56,885 nt of DNA from the IMG/VR virus record IMGVR_UViG_3300049053_000087, positions 1 through 56,885 of that record; one strand, written 5' to 3'. Shown one piece after another: positions 41,201-49,799 of the stretch. A program made the position numbers and the translations under genes. This DNA is from a virus. The notes beneath the pieces are model-generated. The model worked only from the letters and a program-made list of their open reading frames with translations, was not told where the DNA came from and ran no database searches. How positions within the stretch are numbered: the first letter of the stretch is position 1; every line of letters starts with the position of its first letter.

Positions 41201-43480
41201 AAAACATTCCTTGATAAAAAAGAAAAGGAGGCTATAGGTGTTTATCAAGATTATCTTAAGGCTCAAGCCTTAGCAGAAGAAAATTTGACAAAGGTTGAAG
41301 AGCAGGTCCAAAAAAAATCAGCGATCGATACATCCGAAACTGTATTTCAGATATTCGAGCGCCTTTTTAACAATAACGGTACCGGTGCTGACTTCAAAGC
41401 CCTCCTGAAAAAGATACAGGAGCAAAAAAAATCAACTGATGTATTGTCGAAGGAATATAAGGACCTGCTCGCCCTGGAAGCAAAGGTTAAGGACCTACTC
41501 AAACCGAAAGCTGGTTCCTCCGGTGGTGGTAACCGTTCTCCGGAGAAACAAAAACTGGATGATAGATTAAAAGAAATTGAAGCAGGCATTATAGAGCGTA
41601 AAAACGCTTTGGATTCGCAACTGGCTGAAGGGTTGATATCTGAAAGGGATTATTATGCACAGGTTAGAGATAATACAACCAATGGCGAACAGGATAAAAT
41701 AAATATCATCCTTGAATTTCAACAGCGTTATAAAAAAGCCCTCGCCCGTTTTCATGGTGACCTGGCGAAAGATGTTTCTGAAGCTGAAAGAAAACAATTG
41801 GCTGCGAAACGTGATGCCAACCAAAAACTTTTCGATCTGGATAACAAGCAGCTGGAAATTAACCTACGCAATGAGCAGAGTGCAACCGGTCGCGATCGTG
41901 ATGCTACTTTATTAAACCCGAACCTCTCCAATGAAGAACGCCTGCAGGCTACCATCGATTATTATGATCGCTTGTTGGTTGCACAGGTAGTATTCAATCA
42001 AAAACAAATTGAGGCAGAAAAGAAGTATGGTGTAAAGTCAGTTGAAAATGCTCAGAAGCGTAAGGAAGAAATTGAAAGGATCAGGAAAGAGCTGGAACAG
42101 TCAGAAGCTGATAGGCCTGAAGCCCGTCAGAGGGATATACAGGCGGCTGCCGATCGCCAGCTTGCAGAGATCAGGCGCCGTGTGGCGCAACAGACTGTTG
42201 CCATCCTGGAATCCAATTCATCATATACAAAGAAGGCCCGGGAACTGGCTAAGTTAGAAGTACAGGCAACGAAAGATCAATTGGCTGAGGAAGCCGCCGC
42301 AGCAAAACTTGCCTTTGAGCAAGCGGAAAAGGATCGGGAGAAAGGATTGATCAGCGAAAAGGAATACCTGGATAAACTGGAAGAGTATAAAACCAAAGAG
42401 GCAGCTCTTTATAAATATACCACCGATGAACAGGTGTCGGCTACCCAGCGGTTTGTAAAGGCACTGAAGGAACTGAAAGATACTTTCCTCGAAACAATCC
42501 TCGGTATAAAAACATATACTAAGGATGCCGCCGGTGAGCAGGAACGTATTCAGGATGCTATCAAGGGAACGGCAGAAACTATAAAAAGTACTATTAACGA
42601 AGCATACCAAGCCTATTTCCAGAACCAGGAACAGCGCATTGAATCTGATAAGCAGGATCAAATTGAAACGCTCGATCGGGAAAAGCAACGTGTATTGGCC
42701 CGGGCAACCGGTGAAGCTGAAAAAGAAACCATCGAACGCCAGTTTGCGCAAAAGCAAAAAGCTGTTGAAAAGAAAGCTGCAGAGGAAAAAAGGCAGCTGG
42801 CATTAAAACAGGCTACAATCGATTTCGCCGTTGCGGTAATGAAAACGTTCGCGCAATTTGGGTTCCCTCTCGGGTTGATCCCTGTTGCTGCACTTACGGC
42901 CGCTTACTTTTTACAACGCGCTCAGATCAGCAAACAGCAATTCGCTTTTGGTGGTGCACTGAAGAAAAAGGAATACGGACTCGGTGGAAAAGCTGGCGAA
43001 GTACCGGTAAACGGTGGTGTGTTTGGTGGCAAAACTCATGGCCAGGGAGGTACCGACTTTGAATTCGGTGGGCAGGCATACAATGCTGAAGTGGATGAAA
43101 TGAATATCATCCGTACCCGCAATGCACCAAAGACCGGAACATATTCAATTACCGGCTCACATAAACAAATTGCATCGGCTCTTAATGCGATCGGTGGTGG
43201 TATTTCCTTTGCCACAGGCGCCTCTGTGAAAAAATTTACTACCGGTGGATACCTTGGAAGTAAATTAAAGGCTCCTTATTTTAGCGCTGGTGCTTATTTG
43301 AATGGCGGTAGCGTAAGCGGTAAAGTAAATGACGATCGCATTGAGCGGCTGGAAGCAATGACCGAGCAGGTATTGGCAGCAGTTTACTCCACTGACGCCA
43401 AACCGGTAACACTGGTTGCTCAGAATGTTACCAGTGCCCAACGAAAAAAAGAAAAAGACGTAAGTACCGGAACATTATGA
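38246..43480 (+). CDS. tape measure protein
   Basis: 1744 aa. Order: N-terminal coiled coil (DVEKDFISISKATVAMGKAI and on to ~350); a TMP core with FADAASGKAFQTTLIVIGTA and hydrophobic segments (ITFLLANIPALLILGGLLVA; MGALTIAQTAYNAITFITST; LGIILTIATLLTAAFVAFG), suited to membrane insertion during ejection; a long charged coiled coil (residues ~1100-1560); another hydrophobic helix (QATIDFAVAVMKTFAQFGFP); then a Gly-rich C-terminus (EYGLGGKAGEVPVNGGVFGG, THGQGGTDFEFGGQAYNAEV) typical of Bacteroidota phage TMPs. At ~0.15 nm per residue it implies a tail near 260 nm. Confidence 0.92.
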   Translation: MITKVFRIELAGGKDVEKDFISISKATVAMGKAIAKAKGELATLVSTKADPGAISSLTAKISELEAKYKSLAQERKKAEADAKTLAQTEKLLAEAKLKSAQATQVEIDTMIAQDKELDRQIDREKKETEAIRKKKKELEGLPGSYNTIKKAAQELYAELKKGNNTSTVTTASGKSFKFDEAISEYKRLSSAEQDFRRQFSKDGTLVGEYASGIVDAFKRLNIDDIIKNDVNNAKKSLGELESKTKEMVVAYRQAQQQNISSTEALKTEINQLTVAYDQAKVKGVADLAALETKMKELQVAYHQAQQSGGQDLDKLQKEIHDNVVETENLKKAVSQAEVQLKGIGGVGEQITGSINKGFKELRNSIGQFALTYLGFQAIFSGLQTGVDNAKQFSDQTTELEIQLNKAKGGADGLVDSLSQLNTRTKLTTLEDIANIALKAGATEQNLLGVTKAIDTVKTAFGKDFGDIETGTETFVKLINIFYDDGQVTEDRILKIGNSVRTLANETVASVPFINDFAGRMAGVRQVANVTLPQIVGLGAGFEEFKQSAEVSSTVLVKVIPQLARDIDTFANIAGTTREEFKKLLQENPIEALLQVSQGLVKGKGDIEVFSNTLQEAGIDAGRAVSIISTLGGKAEIFRDRISRAGVAIQSTDAITDAFTRKNENLAATLDKIGKKFADAASGKAFQTTLIVIGTAITFLLANIPALLILGGLLVANWAAQNAQLLLLRAQVLGYNIVIGASYVAMGALTIAQTAYNAITFITSTALALATRALAFFGITVRATAGPLGIILTIATLLTAAFVAFGRKLEAAQGSLSEFVRLQKINAEISREASKATSEQISTLDGWIAVIKSAATSADTKRKAMDKLIEINPAFRDALKGQTIDLNELDKAYGKVVQGIQAKARAEAAATLSAGKQKKVTEISGLRQDLEIQVAQKSKPNQSEIKVELSEDQKEILKKGDFLNSGAVIYFSDEGAVLLKHRFDQIKTFLDKKEKEAIGVYQDYLKAQALAEENLTKVEEQVQKKSAIDTSETVFQIFERLFNNNGTGADFKALLKKIQEQKKSTDVLSKEYKDLLALEAKVKDLLKPKAGSSGGGNRSPEKQKLDDRLKEIEAGIIERKNALDSQLAEGLISERDYYAQVRDNTTNGEQDKINIILEFQQRYKKALARFHGDLAKDVSEAERKQLAAKRDANQKLFDLDNKQLEINLRNEQSATGRDRDATLLNPNLSNEERLQATIDYYDRLLVAQVVFNQKQIEAEKKYGVKSVENAQKRKEEIERIRKELEQSEADRPEARQRDIQAAADRQLAEIRRRVAQQTVAILESNSSYTKKARELAKLEVQATKDQLAEEAAAAKLAFEQAEKDREKGLISEKEYLDKLEEYKTKEAALYKYTTDEQVSATQRFVKALKELKDTFLETILGIKTYTKDAAGEQERIQDAIKGTAETIKSTINEAYQAYFQNQEQRIESDKQDQIETLDREKQRVLARATGEAEKETIERQFAQKQKAVEKKAAEEKRQLALKQATIDFAVAVMKTFAQFGFPLGLIPVAALTAAYFLQRAQISKQQFAFGGALKKKEYGLGGKAGEVPVNGGVFGGKTHGQGGTDFEFGGQAYNAEVDEMNIIRTRNAPKTGTYSITGSHKQIASALNAIGGGISFATGASVKKFTTGGYLGSKLKAPYFSAGAYLNGGSVSGKVNDDRIERLEAMTEQVLAAVYSTDAKPVTLVAQNVTSAQRKKEKDVSTGTL

Positions 43481-43728
43481 GTGAAGCCCAACTTTTAAAG
43501 CAACAATGTCTTACTATGGCCGCGGCCGAGCTCGAACAGTTATTGTTAATAATTGGTGAGCTCGGCTATGTAGGTTATAAAATATCCCTCTGTAAAATAA
43601 AAGGCCTGTCATACACACAATGCAGTAGAAAGTTTAATATTTCCAAATCACTCGCTCAGTTTTATTGGGAGAAATGCCAAACCAAAGGCTACGATATTAA
43701 ATTAAAAAACATTTTCAAGCTGCCATAA
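43477..43728 (+). CDS. small HTH-like protein
   Basis: 83 aa. LGYVGYKISLCKIKGLSYTQ, CSRKFNISKSLAQFYWEKC read as a helix-turn-helix (GLSYTQCSRKFNISKSLAQF). It begins in the last codons of the tape measure (ATGA overlap) and precedes a large palindrome and operator pair C. A DNA-binding regulator of the head genes is a reasonable inference. Confidence 0.5.
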   Translation: MSEAQLLKQQCLTMAAAELEQLLLIIGELGYVGYKISLCKIKGLSYTQCSRKFNISKSLAQFYWEKCQTKGYDIKLKNIFKLP

Positions 43729-43748
43729 TTTCCATTCTGAATTTATTA

Positions 43749-43773
43749 TTCCGTATAGTATTACTATACGGAA
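43749..43773. promoter_or_regulatory. 25-nt perfect palindrome
   Basis: TTCCGTATAGTA - T - TACTATACGGAA: 12-bp arms with one central base. No T run follows, so it is more likely a protein-binding site (or a cruciform/hairpin) than an intrinsic terminator. It ends 2 bp before operator pair C. Confidence 0.5.
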
Positions 43774-43775
43774 AT

Positions 43776-43818
43776 GCTCTATTTAAGCTATTATAACTCA
43801 AATAAAGCTGAAACTTTG
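43776..43818. promoter_or_regulatory. operator pair C with possible -7 box (head genes)
   Basis: GCTCTATTTAAGC (43776-43788) and ACTCAAATAAAGC (43796-43808), 20-bp pitch, linker TATTATA. GAAACTTTG follows (43810-43818), one mismatch from TAnnTTTG, 5 bp before the head protease ATG at 43824. Confidence 0.55.
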
Positions 43819-43823
43819 TCCCG

Positions 43824-44972
43824 ATGCCAAAGAGCAAATCATACATCGGGATAAAGAATGAAGCTGAAACCTCCACGTTAGAGCTTCACTTTACTGATTT
43901 TATCTATGATGGCTGGAACTGGGATACCTGGGAAAGTGAAAACCTGGTGCAATCCACCATTGATAAAATCAAAGCGGCTAATCCTTCCAAAATTAAGGTC
44001 GTTATCAATTCCCTGGGTGGTGATGTAATGATAGGCCTCGCACTTTACAACTATATCAAAGGATATAATGCAGAAAAGGAAGTTGATATTCCTGGTTTTG
44101 CTGCATCGATCGCATCTATAATGGCTATGGTTGCTGATCCCGGCAAACTCCGCATGGGCAAAAGCACATTCATGATTATTCATGCTGCTTCATCCGGTTC
44201 TTATGGTAACGCAAGTGAAATGCGCAAGCAGGCTGATATTCTCGATAAAGTAACTAACGAGCTTGCTGCTATCTATGCTCAACGCAGTGGCAAGGATGTG
44301 AAATACTTCACTGACCTGTGGGCTGACGGTGATTATTGGATGACTGCGGAAGAAGCCAAAGAAATTGGCCTCGCCGACGAGATCTATAATTCCGAACCGA
44401 TTAATGCCAAAGTTGATTTCTCCAATTACAATTTCAGGAATGTACCAGCTGCTCTGCTTAATTCAGCGGAAGCCCAACCTGATGAACAGAACCCGATTTT
44501 TAAATTTTTCAATAAGCAGTATATGAAACTTACGGACATGCTCAATAACATCGTCAACAATGCAAAGACGGATAAGAAATTCGAGAAAGTAGAAAACCGT
44601 GATGCGGTTCTCGATATGGTTGCTGAGGTTTTCAAGCCTTTTGCAGAAGCTGCTGATGCCGAGTCCGAAGAAGCTGCTGAGGCAACTACAACTGAAGCTA
44701 AACCAGCTGAAACAAAACCTGCTACAACCGAAACAAAACCTGCTGAGACAAAGCCGGCCACTGAAACTAAACCTGTGGAGGAAAAGCCTGCTGAAACTAA
44801 ACCAGCAGAAAGTGACGATCTAAAAAACGTCCTGGCACGGATGGAAAAGATAGAAAAAGAGAACAAGGATCTCCGTGATGCGCTGGCGGCTCATGAAACA
44901 AAGCCTGAAAACCAAAAAGGCAAAACCGGCAATAGCGGATTCGCTAAAGCAAAGATCGAATACGCTGAGTAA
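43824..44972 (+). CDS. ClpP-type head maturation protease fused to scaffold-like tail
   Basis: 382 aa. Residues ~15-200 are a ClpP/SppA-like fold: INSLGGDVMIGLALYN, nucleophile Ser95 in GFAASIASIM, His120 in MIIHAASSG, and YWMTAEEAKEIGLADEI. After ~residue 230 the protein becomes helical, then has a KPAETKP-type repeat tract (44692-44814), then a coiled coil (ARMEKIEKENKDLRDALAAH) and a disordered basic end. A protease with a C-terminal scaffold is an economical arrangement seen in other phages: the scaffold is digested during capsid maturation. Confidence 0.85.
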   Translation: MPKSKSYIGIKNEAETSTLELHFTDFIYDGWNWDTWESENLVQSTIDKIKAANPSKIKVVINSLGGDVMIGLALYNYIKGYNAEKEVDIPGFAASIASIMAMVADPGKLRMGKSTFMIIHAASSGSYGNASEMRKQADILDKVTNELAAIYAQRSGKDVKYFTDLWADGDYWMTAEEAKEIGLADEIYNSEPINAKVDFSNYNFRNVPAALLNSAEAQPDEQNPIFKFFNKQYMKLTDMLNNIVNNAKTDKKFEKVENRDAVLDMVAEVFKPFAEAADAESEEAAEATTTEAKPAETKPATTETKPAETKPATETKPVEEKPAETKPAESDDLKNVLARMEKIEKENKDLRDALAAHETKPENQKGKTGNSGFAKAKIEYAE

Positions 44973-45024
44973 TTATTCAGCCCCATAAGTAAACAAAAGT
45001 TTTTTCACAGATAAATCTATAGCA

Positions 45025-45450
45025 ATGCCTCCTGTATTTGATAACAGCAATTTGGTAAATGGCCTCTGCGGTGGTTGCGAATGCACTGGCTTCGTTCCTG
45101 CAGTAACATTCGTGTATGATGCGAATGCCGGTACCATTACGGTAACCGAAGCCTCTACATATGCGGCTGGTGACGCACGTAAGATCTGTAACATACGTGT
45201 AACCGACAAAGCCGGCAATAAGGTGGATGGCAATATATCAGCCGCTGATGGTGATGATGCTGTTACTATCGATGTATCTGATCTGGATCTATCTGAAGGT
45301 TACCGCATCGATGCAACTGTTCTCGCAAATTCTGGCTGTATCAGTGATGGTCATGCTGGTAGAATTGGAATGCTGATCACTGAAGGTAATATAGGCAGCT
45401 GGGATAAAGACAGCACAACAATAGAGATCGGTGAAGATGATGAATCATAA
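45025..45450 (+). CDS. probable head decoration protein
   Basis: 141 aa. An N-terminal Cys cluster (NGLCGGCECTGF) and a beta-sandwich-like body (AVTFVYDANAGTITVTEAST). It ends in the acidic EIGEDDES, nearly repeated at the end of the tail-tube candidate. Lies between the protease and the major capsid protein, the usual place of decoration or capsid-associated proteins. No family assignment. Confidence 0.5.
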   Translation: MPPVFDNSNLVNGLCGGCECTGFVPAVTFVYDANAGTITVTEASTYAAGDARKICNIRVTDKAGNKVDGNISAADGDDAVTIDVSDLDLSEGYRIDATVLANSGCISDGHAGRIGMLITEGNIGSWDKDSTTIEIGEDDES

Positions 45451-45510
45451 CCGGACTTAAACCTTATCGACCCTATTACAACTTTCTAACCTCCTTTAAA
45501 TTTTTATAAG

Positions 45511-46533
45511 ATGGCAAAGCCTTTCAGAAGAATAACGATCAATGGCCCTCAATTTTTCGAGGAAATCCTACTCCCTTCCTTCGGTGATTTGATTGCCGAT
45601 CGGGATGTACGCAATGGTTACTTCGGTGAATTCATGGTCATGGATGATGTTCCTTATGAAAGGAAGATCATCGATATCCGCAGGTTTAAAAACGTTTTAA
45701 AACGCCGTGATGCGGATTGCTCTATGGTTTATGAACCATTGGCACGTGCCGGCCTCCGGATGATTCGCACCACAGAGCTCGGCGCCGCCGTTAAGTTCTG
45801 TCGCGAGGAATTTTACCAAGGCTGCCTGAAAGACTGGAGAGCTGGTGATCCTGTTTTCTACGATCGTATTACCGGGTTCTTTAAGAATGCCATCGGAACG
45901 GATTTGACTTCACTGATGTATTTCGGTGATGTAAGCCGTGCAAACGATTCCAGCGAAGAGGCTTTCAACGTAAACCAATTCGACGGTATCTACACTCAAT
46001 ACGGGAAGTATGTTACCAGCGGAAGAATACCTGCTGGTCAGACTTTCAATGTACCCAATGCGGTTATCTCCGCATCAAATGCAAACGTATACCTGCAGAG
46101 CCTGTACGATCGCATGGATCCGCTGATGAAGTTGATGCCACGTGGCGACCTGGCATTCTACATTGATCGCGACTGGGCAGATGCATATGAGAAATACCTG
46201 GTAGCTACCGGTCAAACATCGAGCGAGGCTGTAAACTTTGTTCAGGACGGTATTAAAGTGCGTGCGTTCATGGGTATTCCAATCTTCGTGAATCCTTTCT
46301 TCAATCCAATTCTTACGCAAATAGTTGCTGCAAACGCTCACTTCGGTGTGTTGACAATCCGGGGAAATTTCGTATTCGCAACTGATAAATCATACGGTAC
46401 GGGTCCCGATGGTGATCAGGCGCTGGTGATCTGGTACGATTGGGATGAAGATACATGGAAGTGGAGAACAGCATTGAAAGCCGGTACGCAAATCGCGCTG
46501 CCTGAGCACTCAACGCTGGCGTTGCCATCATAA
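45511..46533 (+). CDS. major capsid protein
   Basis: 340 aa, usual for HK97-like capsid proteins. Features: N-arm-like start (AKPFRRITINGPQFFEEILL), ITGFFKNAIGTDLTSLMYFG, the A-domain with MDPLMKLMPRGDLAFYIDRD, and the C-terminal VRAFMGIPIFVNPFFNPILT, then ANAHFGVLTIRGNFVFATDK and YDWDEDTWKWRTALKAGTQI. The last motif (W-K-x-R-x-x-x-K-x-G-x-Q-I-A) is typical of Bacteroidota phage capsids. It follows the protease and decoration candidate and precedes a weak terminator, consistent with high expression. Confidence 0.85.
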   Translation: MAKPFRRITINGPQFFEEILLPSFGDLIADRDVRNGYFGEFMVMDDVPYERKIIDIRRFKNVLKRRDADCSMVYEPLARAGLRMIRTTELGAAVKFCREEFYQGCLKDWRAGDPVFYDRITGFFKNAIGTDLTSLMYFGDVSRANDSSEEAFNVNQFDGIYTQYGKYVTSGRIPAGQTFNVPNAVISASNANVYLQSLYDRMDPLMKLMPRGDLAFYIDRDWADAYEKYLVATGQTSSEAVNFVQDGIKVRAFMGIPIFVNPFFNPILTQIVAANAHFGVLTIRGNFVFATDKSYGTGPDGDQALVIWYDWDEDTWKWRTALKAGTQIALPEHSTLALPS

Positions 46534-46553
46534 TCCAAAATACTCTTTGGATT
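46532..46553 (+). terminator. weak hairpin after the capsid gene
   Basis: AATCCAAA (46532-46539), loop ATACTC, TTTGGATT (46546-46553), then TCTCTTTC. Eight AU-rich base pairs overlapping the capsid stop. It could dampen read-through or stabilise capsid mRNA. Confidence 0.4.
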
Positions 46554-46592
46554 TCTCTTTCATCAATATTCGAACATTTAAACTCTTTATAA

Positions 46593-47195
46593 ATGATCTG
46601 CGTTAAACTCAAAAAGTACGATGTCGCCTGCGCCCCAACTACAGGTGGTATTTCGCGCCTTTGGATATTTGACCGCGATGACTTCGACTTTACTCAAGGG
46701 GCTGCTGATGCCGATGGCAATAAACCGGTATACACGGCAATTGCCAGGCGTGCAGGTGCTACTGCCGATGGTGGTGGTAACCTTTTCCCGGTACTGTTTC
46801 AGTACAAAGAAGGGTCATACTCCTACACACAGTCGCTCAATAATGGTACTTCTGTTAAGTATGAGCACAACCTGGAGTTTCTTCTCGCTGATGTCAGTCA
46901 CTTTATCACTCAGTGGAATGAAGCAGTTGACAGAGCAAGCTCATGTTGCGGTATTGGTGTGATTGTGGAATTGAATTCCGGCAAAGTCCTGGTCCTCGCT
47001 GAGAAATATGTTAACGGCGCCAGCATTCGCGAATGGCGTATGCAACAGAATGGTTCAACCGGTACAACTGGTAAGCTGTTCGAAGATGCGAACGGCCAAA
47101 CAACTAAACTTGTTGGCGACTTCAACCGTGGAGCATATGAATTCACAGGTGGAACAGCCGCCCTTGAAGCATTGGAGGGTGATGACGAAAGCTAA
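46593..47195 (+). CDS. probable major tail (tube) protein
   Basis: 200 aa. GISRLWIFDRDDFDFTQG, FQYKEGSYSYTQSLNNGTSV and VIVELNSGKVLVLAEKYVNG followed by WRMQQNGSTGTTGKLFEDAN give a beta-rich single domain with the layout of Bacteroidota phage tail tube proteins. It ends in GDDES, like the decoration candidate. It lies in the head module, between capsid and portal, away from the tail genes, so the tail tube call is by sequence layout rather than context. Confidence 0.5.
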   Translation: MICVKLKKYDVACAPTTGGISRLWIFDRDDFDFTQGAADADGNKPVYTAIARRAGATADGGGNLFPVLFQYKEGSYSYTQSLNNGTSVKYEHNLEFLLADVSHFITQWNEAVDRASSCCGIGVIVELNSGKVLVLAEKYVNGASIREWRMQQNGSTGTTGKLFEDANGQTTKLVGDFNRGAYEFTGGTAALEALEGDDES

Positions 47196-47198
47196 ATT

Positions 47199-47447
47199 AT
47201 GACAGCCCGTTCCGATTCCGATATCGATATATCTATTAATCCAGCCTATTTCAACACCGTTATTGCCTTCAACAATAGCGGTGTTGTTCTTAAGAACCGT
47301 TCCTGTTCCGATCTCATTGACCTGGGAATAATGGCCAGAGAATCAGGGAACCCTAATCTGATAAAACTCTTTGAAAAACTACCGGAACTACCTGCGCTTA
47401 AGTTGATGAAAATGCGAATTATAGTACAGAAAATATTTAATAAGTAA
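47199..47447 (+). CDS. hypothetical protein
   Basis: 82 aa, no recognised family. Helical C-terminus (LIKLFEKLPELPALKLMKMR). It follows the tail-tube candidate after 3 nt and overlaps the portal start by one base; could be a small connector or chaperone. Confidence 0.5.
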   Translation: MTARSDSDIDISINPAYFNTVIAFNNSGVVLKNRSCSDLIDLGIMARESGNPNLIKLFEKLPELPALKLMKMRIIVQKIFNK

Positions 47448-48874
47448 TGCCGCCACGCACCACCAAGAAAGATAATATCGAAAGCAAGGCCGAAGGCAAA
47501 GCTGGTGTGAAGTATCACAACTCAGTGAGTATCGATGCGGAAAATCCTTTGCCCGTTGATTTTGGCGGTACAGCGTTTACCTCAGTAGGCGGTGGCAGTT
47601 ATTATCCCTTCTTTGCACCCGATGACAACTTGTTCAGAACACTTTTAGAACTCCGGTTACTTTCTCCTACTCAATCTAATTGCATCAATGATAAGACCTT
47701 CTACACCGTAGGCGATGGCCTGCAGGTGCAGGATCAGGAGTTTCCTAAAGATTTCGATCGTAAAATTAACGGGAAGGGTCAGACCATCGACGATATACTG
47801 AAGGCTGTCGCTGAAAGCTACTGGCAGGATGGCAATAAATTTATTGAGGTTGTACGGACTGTTGTTGCCGGGCATACTTATATACACGTGTACCCGCACA
47901 ATAATTTGGATTGCCGGTTTAAAGAGCGTGAAGATGGCGATGATCCTACACATGTTATCCGTTCCCGAGAATTTCGGAAGAACGGCATTACCCGATTCGG
48001 AAAAAAGGATAATCCAATCACTATCCCTATTTGGACCGATAACCCATTATACAAAGAAGATGTTTGGTTGAAGGATCCCACCAAAAAGGGAACATTCCGC
48101 ACAATGCTTGTAATTAAGAATGAGGTGCAGGGTGTTGACTATTATGGATTGCCATCCAACTTTGCCGGTATAGCGCCTGCATTATTGGAGTATAACGTAA
48201 TCCGGTTTAATCTGGATGAATTCGAGAATAACCTTTTCATTTCCGGTGTATTATCCATTATGGGTCAACTTTCACCAGAAGAAGGGAAAAAGTTATTGGC
48301 AGATATAAAGAAAGGCCATATTGGTAAGGGTAAACAACGGCGTGTGTTCGTTGTAAGTAGTGAGAATGGGATAAATGACACAAAGTTCACTCCTTTCACT
48401 GAAAAGCATGAAGGCCATTTCGTAGAATTAGATAGGCATTACGAAGGAAAAATTGTTAGTGCCAACGGCTGGAGCCGCGAGCTTTTGGATATGAACGATA
48501 AAGCCGGTCTGGGTAAAGGCGGCGACTTCCTTGCTCAGTTGTTCAAAAGGAAATTTAAAACAATTATCAGCCCGGCACAACAAACGATTGTCAATAACTT
48601 CATATTTCCTTTGATGAAGATCATTGACGAGTTTAAGAATACTAAATATTATGATCTGCCATGGATGATCACACCGGTGATCCCTGTTTCTCTTGAAGGT
48701 ATACTCGATATCAATTCATTGCTCACAGTAGATGAAGGTCGTGAGGAAATTGGCAAGGGGCCGACAGAAAATGGTAAGGGTAAAATGATGATCAGTGAGG
48801 TGAAGGGGGTGCCAGCACTACTGATAATAAAGAAGATAACCAAACTGAAGGAGGTGCAGAATGATAGGTGTTAA
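47447..48874 (+). CDS. portal protein
   Basis: 475 aa. The N-terminus is disordered, then FFAPDDNLFRTLLELRLLSP, QSNCINDKTFYTVGDGLQV, AVAESYWQDGNKFIEVVRTV, and PHNNLDCRFKEREDGDDPTH; the C-terminal part has LLDMNDKAGLGKGGDFLAQL, an R-E-L-x-G-x-x-x-x...L-x-x-x-F pattern of portal stems. It forms the dodecameric ring through which DNA passes. Its 3' end overlaps the next gene by 14 nt. Placed after the capsid genes, not beside the terminase. Confidence 0.78.
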   Translation: MPPRTTKKDNIESKAEGKAGVKYHNSVSIDAENPLPVDFGGTAFTSVGGGSYYPFFAPDDNLFRTLLELRLLSPTQSNCINDKTFYTVGDGLQVQDQEFPKDFDRKINGKGQTIDDILKAVAESYWQDGNKFIEVVRTVVAGHTYIHVYPHNNLDCRFKEREDGDDPTHVIRSREFRKNGITRFGKKDNPITIPIWTDNPLYKEDVWLKDPTKKGTFRTMLVIKNEVQGVDYYGLPSNFAGIAPALLEYNVIRFNLDEFENNLFISGVLSIMGQLSPEEGKKLLADIKKGHIGKGKQRRVFVVSSENGINDTKFTPFTEKHEGHFVELDRHYEGKIVSANGWSRELLDMNDKAGLGKGGDFLAQLFKRKFKTIISPAQQTIVNNFIFPLMKIIDEFKNTKYYDLPWMITPVIPVSLEGILDINSLLTVDEGREEIGKGPTENGKGKMMISEVKGVPALLIIKKITKLKEVQNDRC

Positions 48875-49799
48875 TATATTACGTACGAAAGTATTGATTA
48901 CCACTGATGAGGTGATTTTCCATGCTCCAATGGACAACACCGTTGATGTGCGTAACGTACTCAGTAATATTATTATCGCCGAACGTCGGTTTATTAAACC
49001 AATGCTCGGATATATCGTTTACAACAACCTGATCGATAATAAGAATCTACTGGTAACATCATCGAATAAAGCCACCCTCCAGACGATCGTTAACGCGGAC
49101 CGGCCTGATGATCGTGAACAAATCGTTCTTAACGTAGGTGATTTCGTAAACTCAGATACTTACTTAAACGAGCAACAGCAGGAACTTTGGTTTAATTACC
49201 TACATAAAATCGTTGCAGAATGCGTGTGGTTCTGTGCATTACCGGTGAATAGGTCCCGATTTACGTCGAAGGGTGTAATAAAAAACTATCCTGAAAATAT
49301 TGCACAGAATCAGGAATCTGTTACTATTGACTTAAAGGACCTGAAACATCTGCTGGATAAAGGGCTACAAGAGAGGATCACACCGCTGATTGATGATCTT
49401 CATGAGTATATGTGCTCTGTCGGTTACCCGGGCTACACTCGCGATTGCGAATGTGGTAAAACGCAAACTAGCAAAATGAGCGGTGTTCTTTTCGGCCTAT
49501 ACGATGACGATAAAAAGAAATGCTGCGAGGAAAAGACTTATGTCAGTCAAACGACCGCTGTTTCCTACGGTCCAAACGAAACAATTCCATTTGAAAATGT
49601 TGATGAGGTGTTAATACCCTGGAATACAAATAGGAAAACCAGGTTTGGCGCCGGTGCTTCTTTTACAGTAGAGATTTGGACAGGAATAAATTATCAGACT
49701 GTTGAAGTTGTTGTAAGCCCTGATGATATCAACAATACAACCTATTACCTGATTGATTTGGGTGGCATGGTAGAACGTGGAAGAGTAATTATATCATAA
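48861..49799 (+). CDS. connector-like protein with a C-terminal add-on domain
   Basis: 312 aa. The N-terminal ~190 residues (NVLSNIIIAERRFIKPMLGY, NEQQQELWFNYLHKIVAECV) resemble head-tail connector proteins; a Cys-rich hinge (CECGKTQ ... CCEEKTY) leads to a domain PFENVDEVLIPWNTNRKTRF, GASFTVEIW, TTYYLIDLGGMVERGRVIIS. This last domain is repeated as a separate gene at 50766-51071. Start overlaps the portal. Confidence 0.55.
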   Translation: MIGVNILRTKVLITTDEVIFHAPMDNTVDVRNVLSNIIIAERRFIKPMLGYIVYNNLIDNKNLLVTSSNKATLQTIVNADRPDDREQIVLNVGDFVNSDTYLNEQQQELWFNYLHKIVAECVWFCALPVNRSRFTSKGVIKNYPENIAQNQESVTIDLKDLKHLLDKGLQERITPLIDDLHEYMCSVGYPGYTRDCECGKTQTSKMSGVLFGLYDDDKKKCCEEKTYVSQTTAVSYGPNETIPFENVDEVLIPWNTNRKTRFGAGASFTVEIWTGINYQTVEVVVSPDDINNTTYYLIDLGGMVERGRVIIS

